Shown: positions 37,301-50,734 of the stretch, in pieces
Position numbering within the stretch: position 1 is the first letter of the stretch
Layout: each line of letters opens with the position of its first letter
From: Pterobdella sp. o SKG-2022
Taxonomy: Eukaryota > Annelida > Clitellata > Hirudinida > Piscicolidae
Reading direction: 5' to 3'
Assembly: GCA_964035795.1 (NCBI GenBank)
Contig: OZ038322.1
Coordinates: 16,477,447-16,541,446, forward strand
DNA length: 64,000 nt
Notes under the pieces: generated by a model
Told to the model about the DNA's origin: nothing
The model's database searches: none
What the model saw: the letters and a program-made list of their open reading frames with translations, nothing else
Position numbers and translations under genes: made by a program

Positions 37301-37531
37301 TTGAAGTATATTTTCTAGCAAGTTGCTATCTCATGAAAATCAAACAATAGTTTCATTTCGCACTATAACATACAGCAGCCGATGTTTTTATTAAAAAAGT
37401 CATTTCAATAAAAAAATTTAATAATGAATATAATAATAAAACCCCCTGCTATTTATTTGAAAGTGCCTTTTCAAGCGCACAATCTTTCATCATTTAATAT
37501 TAACACTCTCCATTCATGGAGTATATTACAG
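31316..37531. other. gene desert, first part
   Basis: AT-rich DNA. The longest frames (31738-32001 and 35496-35962, plus strand) are A/T-rich Lys/Phe/Asn/Ile-coded frames with no recognisable motif, and I do not call them genes. It contains a possible tRNA-derived SINE scrap at 32582-32617 and a small hairpin with 11-bp arms (34481-34491 and 34522-34532). Confidence 0.5.
32582..32617 (+). mobile_element. possible tRNA-derived SINE scrap
   Basis: TGGCTGCTTGGTTAGACGCT resembles a pol III A box and D arm. GGTTCGATTTT, 25 bases after the A-box start, resembles a B box, and GGTCACGTGA follows. The spacing is shorter than in a tRNA (about 44), so it would be an internally deleted relic. The evidence is weak. 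Confidence 0.3.
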
Positions 37532-37671
37532 ATAGAGAGGGAGGAGAGCATGGGCAGATTTGGAGACAGCTGGCTGCAGATTTTAATAAAGACTTCAACT
37601 TGACACGACTTCTTCATATGCAAATGATCAATCTCTGCGGCCATTTACATAATACTTTAACGTTGCTCTTA
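37532..37671 (+). other. exon-like open segment
   Basis: 140 bases with an ATTACAG acceptor in front and GTAAGA behind, open in one frame (about 46 codons: EGGEHGQIWRQLAADF..., then FNLTRLLHMQM). Its G content is higher than its surroundings. I cannot assign a family; a loose resemblance to a dynein heavy-chain linker segment is not convincing. No neighbouring exon was found. Confidence 0.18.
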
Positions 37672-40600
37672 GTAAGATTTGTTTTAGCAACTATCTCTAG
37701 CACTTATGTTTTGTAGTTAATAAAAGTTTTTCAATAGAGTATTTGAAGTTTATTTAAAATTGTTTAACTATTTATTCTGTTTATTTAAGTCAAGAATCAA
37801 TCAATTTTTAAGAATATTTTTCCATTTTACATTAAGGAACCATGATTTTAGGGAATATAATTTTTAAAGCGTTATTTCGAGAAAGCTTGTTTTTCTTGCT
37901 TTTAGAAAAAAAATTCTATAGCTAAACATTCAGACTAAGCAAAAACAAAAAAGACTTATAAAATCATGAATATTCATCTAAATTATGTTATAATATAGTA
38001 TGATATAGGCACTTATTTACAATAGTCTTTACACAAAGTTATAGTGCGTGTATGACTGTTAGTCTTTACTTTTTAAGTGTCAGTTTGTTTGCATTGTGCA
38101 AATGTTTGAACAGGGAAATAATGAGAAAAGAGCTTTAAAATGAAAAACTGAGAGGATATTTTGAAATTTCATATCAATTTTGTTTTTATTTATAGCTTTG
38201 ATTTCCCTCATCAACTATTAAAAAGATGAAAAATATTTTTAGAAATGATGATATTTTTCAACAATTCGAACAAAATGATCATTTTAAAAGTTTTAAATGA
38301 TATGTCCGGGTATTTGTTGTTTTAAGATAAGCCTCACTCACATAATTACAATCGTGCTTAGCTAAAGATTGATCTCATTACATTAATGAATCAACTCTGT
38401 TGAAGTTTTAGTAATACAAAAAACAACATCATTTTAACCAAAATTTCTTTGGTAATTGAAAAAATAAATTTCGACTAAAGCCCAAAATTTAAATGAAAGT
38501 CATTTCGGAATTCCTAAGACATCACAGCGGAAACTCCCAAATTAATATTCAAAATCCCTCAAACATACATCAAACTATTTGTCATCAAAAAGTCCCCTTC
38601 TCATGAGGATTGGGACCGAATTAACCAGACAACCTGTACAGCCGACCATGGGACTCTATTACCCTTGGGTCCTAACCACCTCCAAACAAAAAACACTAAA
38701 TTTTGACTATTTGAAACATTTTATTGTACCGAAGAAAATGATTTTTTTAAAGCATTTTGAAAGTTTCTGTTGACTTTATCTTGATTTTTATTTATATTTT
38801 CGATTATTTGATAAAACAGTTGTTTTCAACCATGTCGTAAACGTGAAACACGTTTAAAATGTTTGTTTTGGCCTGGTACAAAAACACCAGGTCTTAACCT
38901 CTTTTGTTCCAAATTCTTTCATATTAAAGAAATGAGTTATTTTCGACAAATTCACAATCATCTTATTTATAAATAATACTGTAGCCTCTCTCAAAATCTT
39001 GTTTGTTTTGAAAAAGTGCGAACTAATTTCTAAAAATTCAAAAAATCTTCAAGTTTGAAAATTATTCAAAGCAAATAGTCAAACGCTTGCTTGGCTCATG
39101 AGACCTCTTGAAATCATTATCAAACACTGTTTTGATGTTTCCTCATTGCATTTTTAAAAAGGTATAAATTTGCCATAATTTTTGCTTGGTACCTTGTAGT
39201 TGTGATTGCTTTGATGTGTACGATTAATTCATATAATTTAATAAACATTTTTGTTCTTTGACGCCCACACGTACCAACATACATCAGCGCAAATAGACAC
39301 AAAAACGGCTAGGATTTATGTGCTAAATTCATAAGAAATTACACCACGAAATAGACATAAACCAGCCAAAAATAACAGAGAATGCACTTATTTAAAATGC
39401 ATAAAAAATATGTGAAAAATATTTATTGAGAACAAGCCGATTGAGGAGAGCATTAAACGTTAACTAGTTCCGACAAGCATTTAATGAGCATAGGCGTTGG
39501 TGTGGTTTCTTAACCGTTATTTATGCTATATTACTTTCAGAAAGAATGAATAATTCATAAAGCTTTTTGGATTTTTTGTTTCCATATTCTATAGTTAGTG
39601 GGAGTTTCAGATGTAAAAAAATTTCTAAGTTTCCCCACTTTTTTGTGGGTTGCAAGCGATGGTTTGAGAGCTTATTTGAATGCTTATTTATACATTCAAG
39701 GTTACGAGTGGGACGATCGAGCGAAATGAAAAAATATTCATTAAATGGCTTACATTTATTTCAAAATTTTTGCTTTTATGGCTTTCTTTTATTTTGCGTT
39801 TGTTTGATGTCTGTTTAGTTTTATTGTTTTATTTATGTTTTCCATTTTTTTTCATGGAAGTCTATGCGGAATATTTTCTACATTATTTTATTCGTTGCTT
39901 CTAAATGAATTCAAAGTTTCTGTGAAGACGATTCGTCAAAACTTTCAATACAAAATTAAAATCCTAGGTGAATAAATTTGTTTTTTTTGAAGAATTTCTC
40001 AAAAAAATTAACTTTTTCAACGAAATCCTTCGTTTTTGTTGATGCCTATCTTTCCATTATGTATTAGTTTTGGTCTATGCCTCTCTAAAGCTTTTTTGCC
40101 AGTTTTTTATAGTTCAGTTATTTTTAAAGTGAAATATTTTCAATAAAATTAACTTAAGTTTTTCCAATTTTGTATTTTGTTTTGATGTTATTGCTCTTTT
40201 TTGAACTTTTTTATGAATGTCTTAAACATATTTGTTCCTTTAATAAGATTTAAAAAAACAAAGAAAATTTTTAAGCTTTAAGTTCTAAACATTTATTTAA
40301 TTGATAAAAACTATAGCGCTCTAAAAATAAAGCAACTCTAAAAAACTAAAAGATTTTTGAATGAAAACAAAATCCAGACGAAAAGTAATAAATTTAATGG
40401 AAAACTAAGTTTTTTAGACTTTCTATTAATCGTTGTGTTTTGGCATGGTGAGATAAGAGAAAGTTCAACATAGTAGATATATAAGTAGACGATTTGTGCG
40501 ATAAAATGGTAATTATTCTAACTGATATCAGCTTTTGGTTCCATACTTGTTAGAAATATTAAAAATAAAGTCAAACAAAGCTTCATCGAAACACATGAAG

Positions 40601-40839
40601 TTATTATAATGAACTGCTAATAAGGGTTTATGTTTTAGGTGTTATAACTATATATACTCATAAAAATAGTTTGATTTTGAAAACTTAACAAAAAAATTGT
40701 TATAAATTTTTTCAACCAAAAAAACTGTTCGAATATCTTTTTAGTTTCTTAGCTTCAAAAATTCTCATAAACTTTTAAAGCATACATGAATTCTCCGCTT
40801 GTTACGTCATCTCTTCAAACATCCATCATTTCCTGGCCT
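37672..40839. other. gene desert, second part
   Basis: AT-rich. A mixed-composition patch near 38570-38700 is open in two plus frames but has no recognisable product. Frames at 39567-39904 are T-rich and hydrophobic only by composition. I see no RNA gene. Confidence 0.5.
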
Positions 40840-41300
40840 TTTAACACTTTAATGCAATCAAACCCACTCCATTTTGCTCTTCACACACTCACACACACAT
40901 TCTAACAAACACACAAATACAAAAACACACATATTTTAACAGCCACTCATAGATATTTCTAAATAATTACACTAACACTTATAAATACATAAAATAACAT
41001 CACCATAAACTCAGGTGCACTCACACTAACATCAACAAACTACCAAAAAAATTCAAAAAATAACTAAACATACAAAACCAAAGGTAAGATTAATCACGAG
41101 CTCATATAAGCACACAAACTCTATCACAGATTCACAAACAGTATCGCATCATCACACACACAAACACAATTATCCTCACACACATAAGCGCACACAGTTC
41201 AATACATTATCTCAAATAACCATTCCCATCCAACTTTCACACATATTAAACTCACGCTCAGACTCACACAAAACATATATTTTTAAAAACTCAGGCATTA
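40840..41300 (+). repeat. C/A-rich, G-poor low-complexity tract
   Basis: About 460 bases made almost wholly of C, A and T on the plus strand, with many CACACA runs and repeated words such as CACACAAA and TCACAC. A weaker continuation occurs at 41870-41960. It behaves like a degraded CA microsatellite cluster. G is strikingly scarce on this strand. Confidence 0.7.
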
Positions 41301-44300
41301 TTAACAGCGTTATTATCTAGCAAATAAAAAGATAGAACCAGCATTATCACAAAACAAAGTATATAAAGGTTTCCCGAGTCGAACAGTTGCTATTTACATA
41401 GATACATATATAAAGCACAAATTTCAAATTCTTCACACAAATATAACTCATCATTTCCTAGAGTAATAAAAAAATTATTCTGTAAACGCTGTGCCAAAAT
41501 CATTAAAAGTATAATAAAGCTATATTAAATGAAGGTTTCAAAAAATTGAACGGTAAATACAATTTCAAAAAAGTCAACAATTCAATATACACAAAATCAA
41601 TGCGAGGCACAGAAGACCTATAAAGATAATATGCAATTAAATCTCACACATACATCCGCAATGATAAAATCAAACAATTAACCCATGTTCAATACTGAAC
41701 GACGCATCATCAAATGTTGCAACAGGCAAACATTTTATCTTCAAAATACACTCCAAAGTATTTGGTTTCTGTATGAAGTTGAAAAATGTTTCTAAAAGTA
41801 TTTTTTTAATTTTAAATACAAAAATGTAACTGGGATCCTATTTAAATAGTGTTATTTACAACAGAGTCCATTTTCACACACTTTTCGCACATTTGTTTGG
41901 AATCCATCCCACGCATAAATACACACAGTTTTCTCACACACCAAGAACACACAAAGACATTAAACAAAGACGATATCAAACAACTATTTGAATTGAACAC
42001 TTGGACACAAAAACAAAATAACCACAACAAAGTTTGGGTGTTTTTATAACTTTTATATAACCGAGATTCAAAATTAATTTATGATAAGATTAATTATATA
42101 AATTATTTTTTCATTTCTTTTGCCGGCATATCAGTATTTTTTGAAAAATCAATCAATTTTATATTAGAAAATAATTATCTTTTTAGATTTCCAATATATT
42201 TTTATTGGAATATGTGGAAGGTTTTTCATTAATATCAGAATTAATAAAGTTTAAAGAACCTAACGATCTTTTGATACCAATAAAAACGTTATCATAATCT
42301 TAGTGTTTTTATAAAAACTTTGCTGAATAAAAACCAAATTAGATACAAACTCAGAAAATCCCATGTAAAAAAATAATCTATACGTATGATACTGTTTTTT
42401 CAAATAAGCCGTAAAAACTTTACTGACAAATTAAATTTTTGTGTTTTTTCAAGGCTCACTTTGAATAAATCAAAGAAATTAATTTTGAATAAAACAAAAA
42501 ATAAAGATATATGCCTCGGCCAGTTTAAATAAAGCTCCTTCTATGATAATCCCTGTAGATCAACGATAATGGGGATCATCTTATCCTCTATCTATGTTTA
42601 TTGCTGCTCTCTTCCTAATTCTTTCTTTTGTAATTTCTCTTACACGCTCTTGTTATATGTCACATTACCATTGAATCATATAATATGCCTGAAATATTAC
42701 GGCGACTATTGCACTCACAATAAATATGCCGAAGCTTTTTAATTTTTTAAACAGTGGTTTTATGCCAAATTTATTCCCAGCTTGGAAGTTTTTTTTTTAA
42801 TTTATAACAAATTTTCATTAAATTTCCAATTCGACCAGGCAGATAAAATTGTATTTTCAAATCTTTTTGAACAGAGTCTCGATTGGAGGCAATTCGGGCC
42901 TTCCATTTTATAATTAAAATTGAAAAACAACAGAAACAAGGCTTTTACAAAGCGTACAATGATAAATTTGGATTTACCGCAGTGTTTAATAAAAATAATG
43001 CTGATTAGTATAGCCAAAAGTTGCACATTGTGATCGTATTATATATTGCGAACATTCTTTTCTATCGCATTTAAAAGTCGAATAACGGCGTTGCAATTTA
43101 TAGTGGGTTTTGCATTGTTGTTTAGGAGTTTTCAGGCCGCTAAATTTGAACGTTAGTTTGTGCTTGTTGAAGCGATAAAAACTGCATTGAGATTTTATGA
43201 CCCAATCAAATTGAACAAAAACTCACATTTCCAATATAATCGCTTTACAAAGTTTGCTCATAAGCGTTTACAATGAAAATCACAAAAAATCAAACAAAAT
43301 ATACGAGCTTTTACAACTGAACTAAACTTTTAGTTGTCAAAACTTTTTCAGTATTTCACATTAATAAATTATTCAGAAAGCATTCAAAAAAGTGCGTGAT
43401 ACAAAATACCGCGCCATTTAATTCTCGTGCCGTTATAGTCAGTCCAACAGAAGAATAAGTTAAAGCTCACCTCAAATTTTAAGACTGAAAAAATTTTTAA
43501 ATTCTTTGAATAATTATGTATGAAAAGACAAATAAACAAAGCCATCATGGAACTTAGACAAACTGGACTCATTCGACAAAAAGCCTCAGCCCCATAAGAT
43601 TATTGGGAAGGTATTATGATTTCAATATCATCTGCAAACTCAACGGGATAAATCCATTATAATCACATTTATAATTGCTTCTTGGCGATCTAGTGCCTAC
43701 ACATGTCAATCATTGAGACAGAGTTCAGATGAATTAAATTTGTGAAACTTTGATACTTTTATTGATCGTGTCTACAGTCTGTCATAAGTGCAATGTATCG
43801 GTAATTTGCTTTCACTCTCCCATTATCTTGCAGACGTTCAATGAAAAGTTAAAAAGTTAAGTGTTTAGTTGAAAAATTATTGTTTTGCTATTTTTGTTTA
43901 ATTTAAAAAACATTTTTTTAATTTCGTCAAAAACTTTCGCATTTGAAACGAAATAATTGATAAGCATCAAAAATTTCTTATATCATTTATTCATTGATTA
44001 AGCTGCAGACATATTGTCTGTCCCATATGCCTAAGTTTCATGTGTCTTTGTGCTTCTTTCTGTATGCTTTTGCATTTCTGATGATTTCAGTTTTCAAGCC
44101 TAAGCAACCGAAAACTTTCTATAAATTTTTATTATATAAAAAAATAAAGCAACTATAAATTTTTTAAAATGTTGCAAAATTGGAGAGAATAATTATTAAA
44201 AGAGCAAAAATTCCCAGAAAACAAAGAGAGGCATATTCTCACATAACACACACAATGCCCCATGTAAATTCTTGTCCATCTATTCAATTAAAAGTATACA

Positions 44301-46990
44301 TGCATAGAATTTACAAGCATTTTTCTCTTCTGCCATCAATCCATTCTGATATCAATTCAATATTGATACTCCATCAGGATAGGTATGTGCTATTATCTGC
44401 ATTTCATCAACTGCTTGTTTTTTTGAATAATACTTTTGGAAATTTAATAAAAGGTGTTTTTAAAATAATACTTCAGAAATTTAACAAAGGGTATGTTTTG
44501 TGAATATAAGGGATTGAGTTGATTTGGATTTTAAAACCATATATAGAACTATCTGATTTAATTTAACATTTGTTATTTATCAAAGATAAAATTAAAATTA
44601 AAAATGTTTAAAAACAAAGATCAACTCAATTTTAAATTTTAAGTCAACTTTTGAATGATTTTTGAGACAAAAAGCGTTCGTCAGCAAGTGAATGATTTTT
44701 GGACAGAGTATAATGAATAAACAAGAGCCATCACAATAAATAGTCTAGTCACAATCAATACAAACGCAATTATTTTAGCGAATATAAAATTCAAAAGCAC
44801 TGGAATACTTCACTATATATTGATAAAAAGAGTAATTTTAAAACATCATTTTTGTTTTATATAAGCTAAGCATTTCACTTCCACAAAGTTTATGCTTCGA
44901 TATGGTAGATAATTTTCTTAAAGATGATTAAAAATTGGGGTTTTTATTGATTTTTTCATAAAATAATTGAAAGTCTTTATTTATAATTCAATAAGTTATC
45001 GTGAAGATTTTGGTATTGTCTGAGACGTTTATGGCCATATTAAATGACTCCATCTAGATTCCTCTATGATAAACATCTGTAATACGCACTTTGTGCAAAC
45101 GTGTTTCACTTTAAGTGTTTCTTCTAAAAAGATTTTAAATTTTAATTATTTTAAAAAATTAAAAAAAACTTCCACATCAAAATTATAAATTTCGGCCTAA
45201 AACAATCTTATTGGTTTTTAAACTTAATAACCCATAGATTGGGAATGAAACGATTGAACAGCAAGCCATATATAGGAGGCACCCGCATGCAGATTGTTCA
45301 TTCCATTGTTGATTAAGCTACTAATCTTTGCATTCAATATTACATATTTTGTTTATAAATTCAGACATTCGTCTTTATTCAAAAGTGAGTACTTGCTCTT
45401 TTCACTCAACCATTCATTTACATTAGAAAAAATATTTCAAGTCTTATTGTTGTAGAGAAAACAATACAATTTTAATCATATATGAATGGCCTCTATATAT
45501 CTCGTGAGAAGGTGGATTTTTAAATGAATTTGTAATTAATATGAGCACGAAAAGCTTTGTTTAATTACACTAGCGTGCGTTGGTCGTGCAGGCCTCTCGG
45601 GCAGAATAAAACAATTGACGTCGTTGCACCAGAATTTTTCTGATGAGAAATTATTATTTATTATTATGTTATGAGATATATCTTTTTCTGATAATTGCTC
45701 TTGTATGCTATTACTGATGTATGAACTGTGGTTTCGTATGAAAAAGTTTGAATGCAAAATTTATGGAATGGAGTACTAAAGATGAAAATGGAAGATGAAT
45801 TTCAAAAGTTAACCGTATCAAACGTATTAGTATTCAAGGCATTCGGAAAGCATTCCTAACAACTTAGGAAAAAATAAAAAAGATTATTTTAATAAAGAAG
45901 GCACATAAATTTGACTGTATCAATACTGTTTAAATTTTGCAAAAGAAAATTGCTGTTACAAAGATTCCTTCACACAATTGGCCAGGTTTTCAGTAAGTAA
46001 CAATGAAAGTATTGGATGTACAAGAGTTTTATCATTCAAGTCAGGTTTGTTTGCGTGTTTCTGTTTGATTCTGGCTGATGCCTCAGATCAAATTATTCAG
46101 TGGCTATGCATCTTTTGTTGTCAAAATTTCTGTCATGTATGATTTTTATGCAAATTTCCAGAGAAAACTTCGATTTCAGGGAGATTTTTGGTGTTTGAAT
46201 GGCAATAGCAAGTTAGTTCACCAGCATCCTCGGCATTCAGCGAATCTATCTTTCATTCGTTTTATTATCATCTCTATTGCATTATGTGGGTATTTAAACA
46301 TTTCCAACTTTACGTCTTTCTCAAAACTAAAACTATTTTGGTATTCAAAGTTATTCTATTCTTTTAAGTAAGCGCACACTCATTCAAGTGCGAAGCCTTG
46401 AGTTAAAACTCTCCAATTTTATTTCCATAAACGTTTTTAACACACTTTCAGTATTTTTATGTATATTTTTATGGTATATTTTAAAGATTCCTCACCTAAA
46501 AGTTTTCTCAAGATGCCTGTAATGTTACAATGTTTGTGTGTTCTTGAAACATGTGTTTTGAATTTCATTAAGCGTTCTAGTCTTTAGTATTTATTTATTT
46601 TTGCAGAATTAAAGTTTTTTTGTTCATGAGTTAAAAAATTTTTCTAATAAGTTTGTTTATAAACTCGTCAGTACAAACATTAGTCAACGTTTTTGTTTTC
46701 AATAATGTATTATGATTGATCGCATAGTTTTCGCATTCAAAGTCAAAACACATATCTTTTGATAGTGAACTTGCTTAATTTGATTTTTTACACCTAGAAA
46801 AACCTCAAATTAAAAGAAAATAATTCTTTAAAAATTAGAAATAAACAAAATATACACGGATATATGCCAAAGAGCCGCGTGTAATATGCTGCACTTGTAA
46901 GGAAGGAATATACGAATAAGCTCCACTATGAACTTTCATACATCTGCCAAACATATAATAAAGAGTTAGATTGTTCGTTGATATATATAA
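41301..46990. other. gene desert, third part
   Basis: AT-rich. Frames at 44180-44503 and 46078-46371 are open but lack motifs, good starts and splice context. A CCATATATAGG (CArG-like) word lies at about 45268 beside GGAGGCACCCGCATGC. No gene is supported. Confidence 0.45.
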
Positions 46991-47019
46991 AAGTACATTA
47001 CTTTTAAGCGACGCTTCAA

Positions 47020-47110
47020 TGCAATGATCTCATTTTGATTAATCCAGTGTGGTTGTCGCGGATTAATTAGTTAAATCGTTATTTAATTATGCTAATTTTC
47101 TATTTATTTG
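47020..47110. promoter_or_regulatory. candidate regulatory element: Runx core flanked by Otx/bicoid cores
   Basis: GATTAATCC and GGATTAATTAG flank TGTGGTTGT (a Runx-type core) within about 35 bases. TTAATTA, ATGCTAAT and further TAAT homeodomain cores follow. It lies about 650 bases upstream of a possible first exon. Recognition is by motif only. Confidence 0.3.
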
Positions 47111-47732
47111 ACAATTAATTAAGAAGATTAATTCTGGAAAAAAAACACTTTTTAATGTAAAAGAAAGATGTTTTTATATAATTCAATTTTTTCAACATTT
47201 GATGGCCATAAGTTGCTCTTGATGTTTGTAGATTGAATTTTAAACAAACATTACATATAAGGTTCCGCCGTTTGAAAACATTTGTGCTCAAATTGCTCTC
47301 TATCGCTGCGTAAAATCAAAATAAAATGGATCAAAAACGTCGATATTTATAAAAGCTTTCAAGGGATATTTCGTTTACAATTACTCAACCTGACTTCATT
47401 GTAACAGCAGACAAAACAAGCGTCATAACAGAATTATTTTGAAATAATCGCATGTTTGAAAAATATTTTGGCAGTTTCAAAGTCAAGGATTGGAAAGGTT
47501 TTCAACTTCAGCTTATTACTTCTTCAATATTATTATTAGTACCATCTTAATTTTATAGGTTTAATTAAGATAAAATTCGTACTTGAAGTCGACTTGATTA
47601 CCGAGGTACAAAGTAACATTACAAATTAAAAGAAGACATTCAACAAACTTTTCAAGAGAACTGAATCTTAATAGACTTTATAACGAACATTTTTTTTGTT
47701 TCAAAGTTGAATTAGAAAGCTTTTTAGGCAAA

Positions 47733-47793
47733 ATGCACCAGAATATATTAATCGTTTTCATACTCTTTTTGAACAATTGCAACACGTTAGAAG
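47733..47793 (+). CDS. possible first coding exon with signal peptide
   Basis: ATG in AAAATGC context, then HQN followed by the hydrophobic core ILIVFILFL, a short polar stretch NNCNTLE and a phase-1 donor G|GTGGGT at 47794. A signal peptide ending at a phase-1 intron is the classic first-exon design of secreted proteins and cell-surface receptors. No second exon is recognisable downstream, so the gene would have a first intron of more than 16 kb. The exon is only 61 coding bases, so chance cannot be excluded. Confidence 0.33.
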
Positions 47794-49885
47794 GTGGGTT
47801 CATATTATTTTAATTAAAAATGTTTTCACCTTGAAGATTTGATCTTTTTCTGGGCAATAACCGAGTAAAACTGTTTCAGCAAAAATCCTAATATAGAAAA
47901 TAAATAATGTAACAAAAACGTGCGCGAGCATACAAAGTATCACGGAATCTTTAACAAAAATCCCTTCAAAATCGATAAAAGATTTTATCTATCTTTTTTT
48001 GGATCATCTTTGTACCATTCAAATGTATTGACTGCTCAAACTTAATCTATTTTCTCTTCAGTTATATTTTCATAAACTATGAATATTATCGTTTAATTAC
48101 CGATATTTGAACTAAAACTAATATTGAAACGCCAGTATTGAGATTTTCAACCGAGTGCTTGTTTATTGATCATGAACTGACCATTAAATCCAAAACTTGT
48201 CTATCTTGTATTACTGTTAGAATGATATGTTAAAGATGTTGATTAAAACTTTAAAGCAATACGCTATCTTTCTATACTGTTTTGATCTCTTTATGCTTTC
48301 ATCTATTAATCTATTTGTTGCCTATTGTGTAATTAAGTCTTTAGTGTTGAGTTTTAAATGAACAGTAGATATTTCAGCATAAATTCCCATTCAATAAAAT
48401 CATACATGAATGCCCCAAAAAAAATTGTTTAGTTTTTATAAAATTCAACGATCTTCACGCCTTATTCAAAGTCTTTAAAAACAAAATCAAAAATTTTTAG
48501 TTATATATATTAGTAGCATATCACTCGTGTTTCATCACTTCTTTGCCACGAAGAATCAACTTTCCTTACACCTTGTGTGTTCTCTTTGTGTGTTTGTGAG
48601 CTTTTTATTCTTCTTTTATTTTATTGTATGTATGCGTGTAGCTTTTGAAATCGTATTAAGTGTGCTTGCTCTTCAGTGTATTTAATTTATAGCTGTGAAT
48701 CTTTATCAGTAATATTTTTTAAAAGTTTACGTGGGTAACAGATTAATTTTTAATACTAAGGCAAATACTACCTCAAAAAGTTTTGGATAACCTAAGTTTT
48801 TTCCCTATGAATGATAATGTTATAAATATATACCCAGAAACAAATTTGATGGAATGTCAAAATTATTTTACTACAAAACACGATAGTGCAAAAGACACAT
48901 GAATCATTTGAGAAATCTTCCGGCTGAAGCTTTCTGGCTACGATGTTTATCATATTTTTGGCTGTTCTTGAATGATTTCAAAGTAAAAAGATAATTAAAC
49001 AAGTGATTTGAAGGAGTGTGTAATGTTTTTTAGTTTAAAGTTGAATTTGTGAAAGTAGGAAAGTAGATTTGTTGAGTGGAATGAGACATCAAATTTGATT
49101 TATTACTTGTTGAATACCACACTTAATTAAACGTTAAATTATATAAAATATTTTTCATGCCTTGAAAACAGATGTAAGAAAAAAAAATAAAACTAGAAAC
49201 ACTTTTAAAAATAATTACAACAAGCATATTGAAAACTTCGGCAAAAAAAGACAAATGTTAAAAAACTATAAAAGATCTAAAAATTTAAATCGGAATTATC
49301 TTTTTAAAGCTTTACAAGACTAAAGCTGAACTTATGTTTTTGTTGTTTCTGTAACAATTGAGTTTATGTTCAAACAATTACTACAATACAAGCAGTTGCC
49401 ACGGGGTTTTTATGCAAGTCTGTGGAGGTCAATTTCAACTATAGCAATAATACTCAATTTTAATTGATGTGAAGTGTTTATCAGTGAAACTTTTTGACAT
49501 TTGATAAAGTTTTGTTTATTCTCCAATAAATTTCCATTTATTTGATTACTTTTTCTAGTTTTGCCTTGATTATAAACAATAGGTCATATATAAACTTTAA
49601 AAACAATAGTCTCAAAAAGTTTTTAATAAAGTGAAAAAATTAGTCTCTAAAAAATTATATACACTAAAGCTGGTGTAGAGAGAAATTCGGTGGAGGGAGT
49701 GTTTTGGAATCCGAAAGCAAACGCTGTACTTGATGAATTATGCCACAGACAAGCGATTAATTAATTTAAAATGCAAGTACTTTTTGTGAAGTGTTTCAGA
49801 ATTTTCAGATTGATTGATGAGTTCTTAATACAAAAAAGCGAAGTATTGAAGGTTTGCTAAGCGGGCGATTGGTCGATGTACTGAT
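47794..49885. other. desert or first intron of the candidate secreted-protein gene
   Basis: AT-rich, with no frame or RNA signal that I can support. A perfect 16-base palindrome GATAAAAGATTTTATC occurs at about 47975. Confidence 0.4.
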
Positions 49886-49888
49886 AGA

Positions 49889-49945
49889 TTGCCTTGTTAG
49901 TGTTCATACTAGTTGCTTTGAGTTTCACTGGTTCGATGCATGAGT
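49889..49945 (+). mobile_element. tRNA-derived SINE or tRNA pseudogene relic
   Basis: TTGCCTTGTTAGTGTTCATAC resembles an A box/D arm. GGTTCGATGCA (B box, 9 of 11 matches), preceded by TTTCACT, lies 41 bases further on. That is the spacing of a tRNA body. The T stem does not pair and no acceptor stem forms, so it is not a functional tRNA. Confidence 0.45.
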
Positions 49946-50734
49946 GATGTTTGAAATAATTGAAGTTTTTATATTCTTCTTAGTAGCGTTTACGATTCTT
50001 GGGTAATTTATTCGCCACAAGGTTTCAATTATTCAATGAACTTGATGGCTTGGAATAATATTCAAACAGATAAATAAGCAAGAGATCTATTAAATTTAAA
50101 TTTAGTTGAATAATTTCATAAAATACATTTGGAAATATACGAAATTGAAACCTACTGAAGCGTTTGGCTTATTAGTCTAATGACAAAGTGTTGAGGTATT
50201 GGCATGTTTGCAAACTTGTGTCAAAATTTGACATAGTACTTTTTATTTGTGTTGCTATGATACGCATACTTCACAATTAACTTTTAAAGTTCAAAAACGG
50301 CTAGTTGGTAACCATTAGTTCAAAAATGTTAAATCTCTCCACAAAAAAATTGAAGAAATGAAAGATTAAAGACAACTTTAAAACAAGACAAATCATAAAA
50401 ATACATCAATACAAAGAAAATAAACAGAGGATGAATAAAAGTAAATCATACCCACGGTATTGTGGAGGGTGAAAGGTCAGGAATGAGCGATAGAAAGTGC
50501 ACACTCTGACGTGAATCTTTAATGTCACCTCGGGCTATGGGTTTTATACACTTCTGCTGAAGTTTTCCCTAATTAAAAAAGCTATTATTAAGTTACTTAG
50601 ACTGAAATTTTCATTGAATAATTGAGAAGATGATTCATTGATGCTTTGAAGTTTTTATCATTCATTGTTCTGCATTGCATTAATTTCATTAGAAATAATC
50701 TCAATATCTAATGCAACGAAACTTTTTTCAGATT

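Noticed and set aside
39567..39904. Two overlapping hydrophobic plus-strand frames
   Set aside because: Phe/Leu/Cys-rich because of T-runs. The overlap in two frames argues against coding.
46078..46371. 97-codon plus-strand frame
   Set aside because: No motif, start or splice context.
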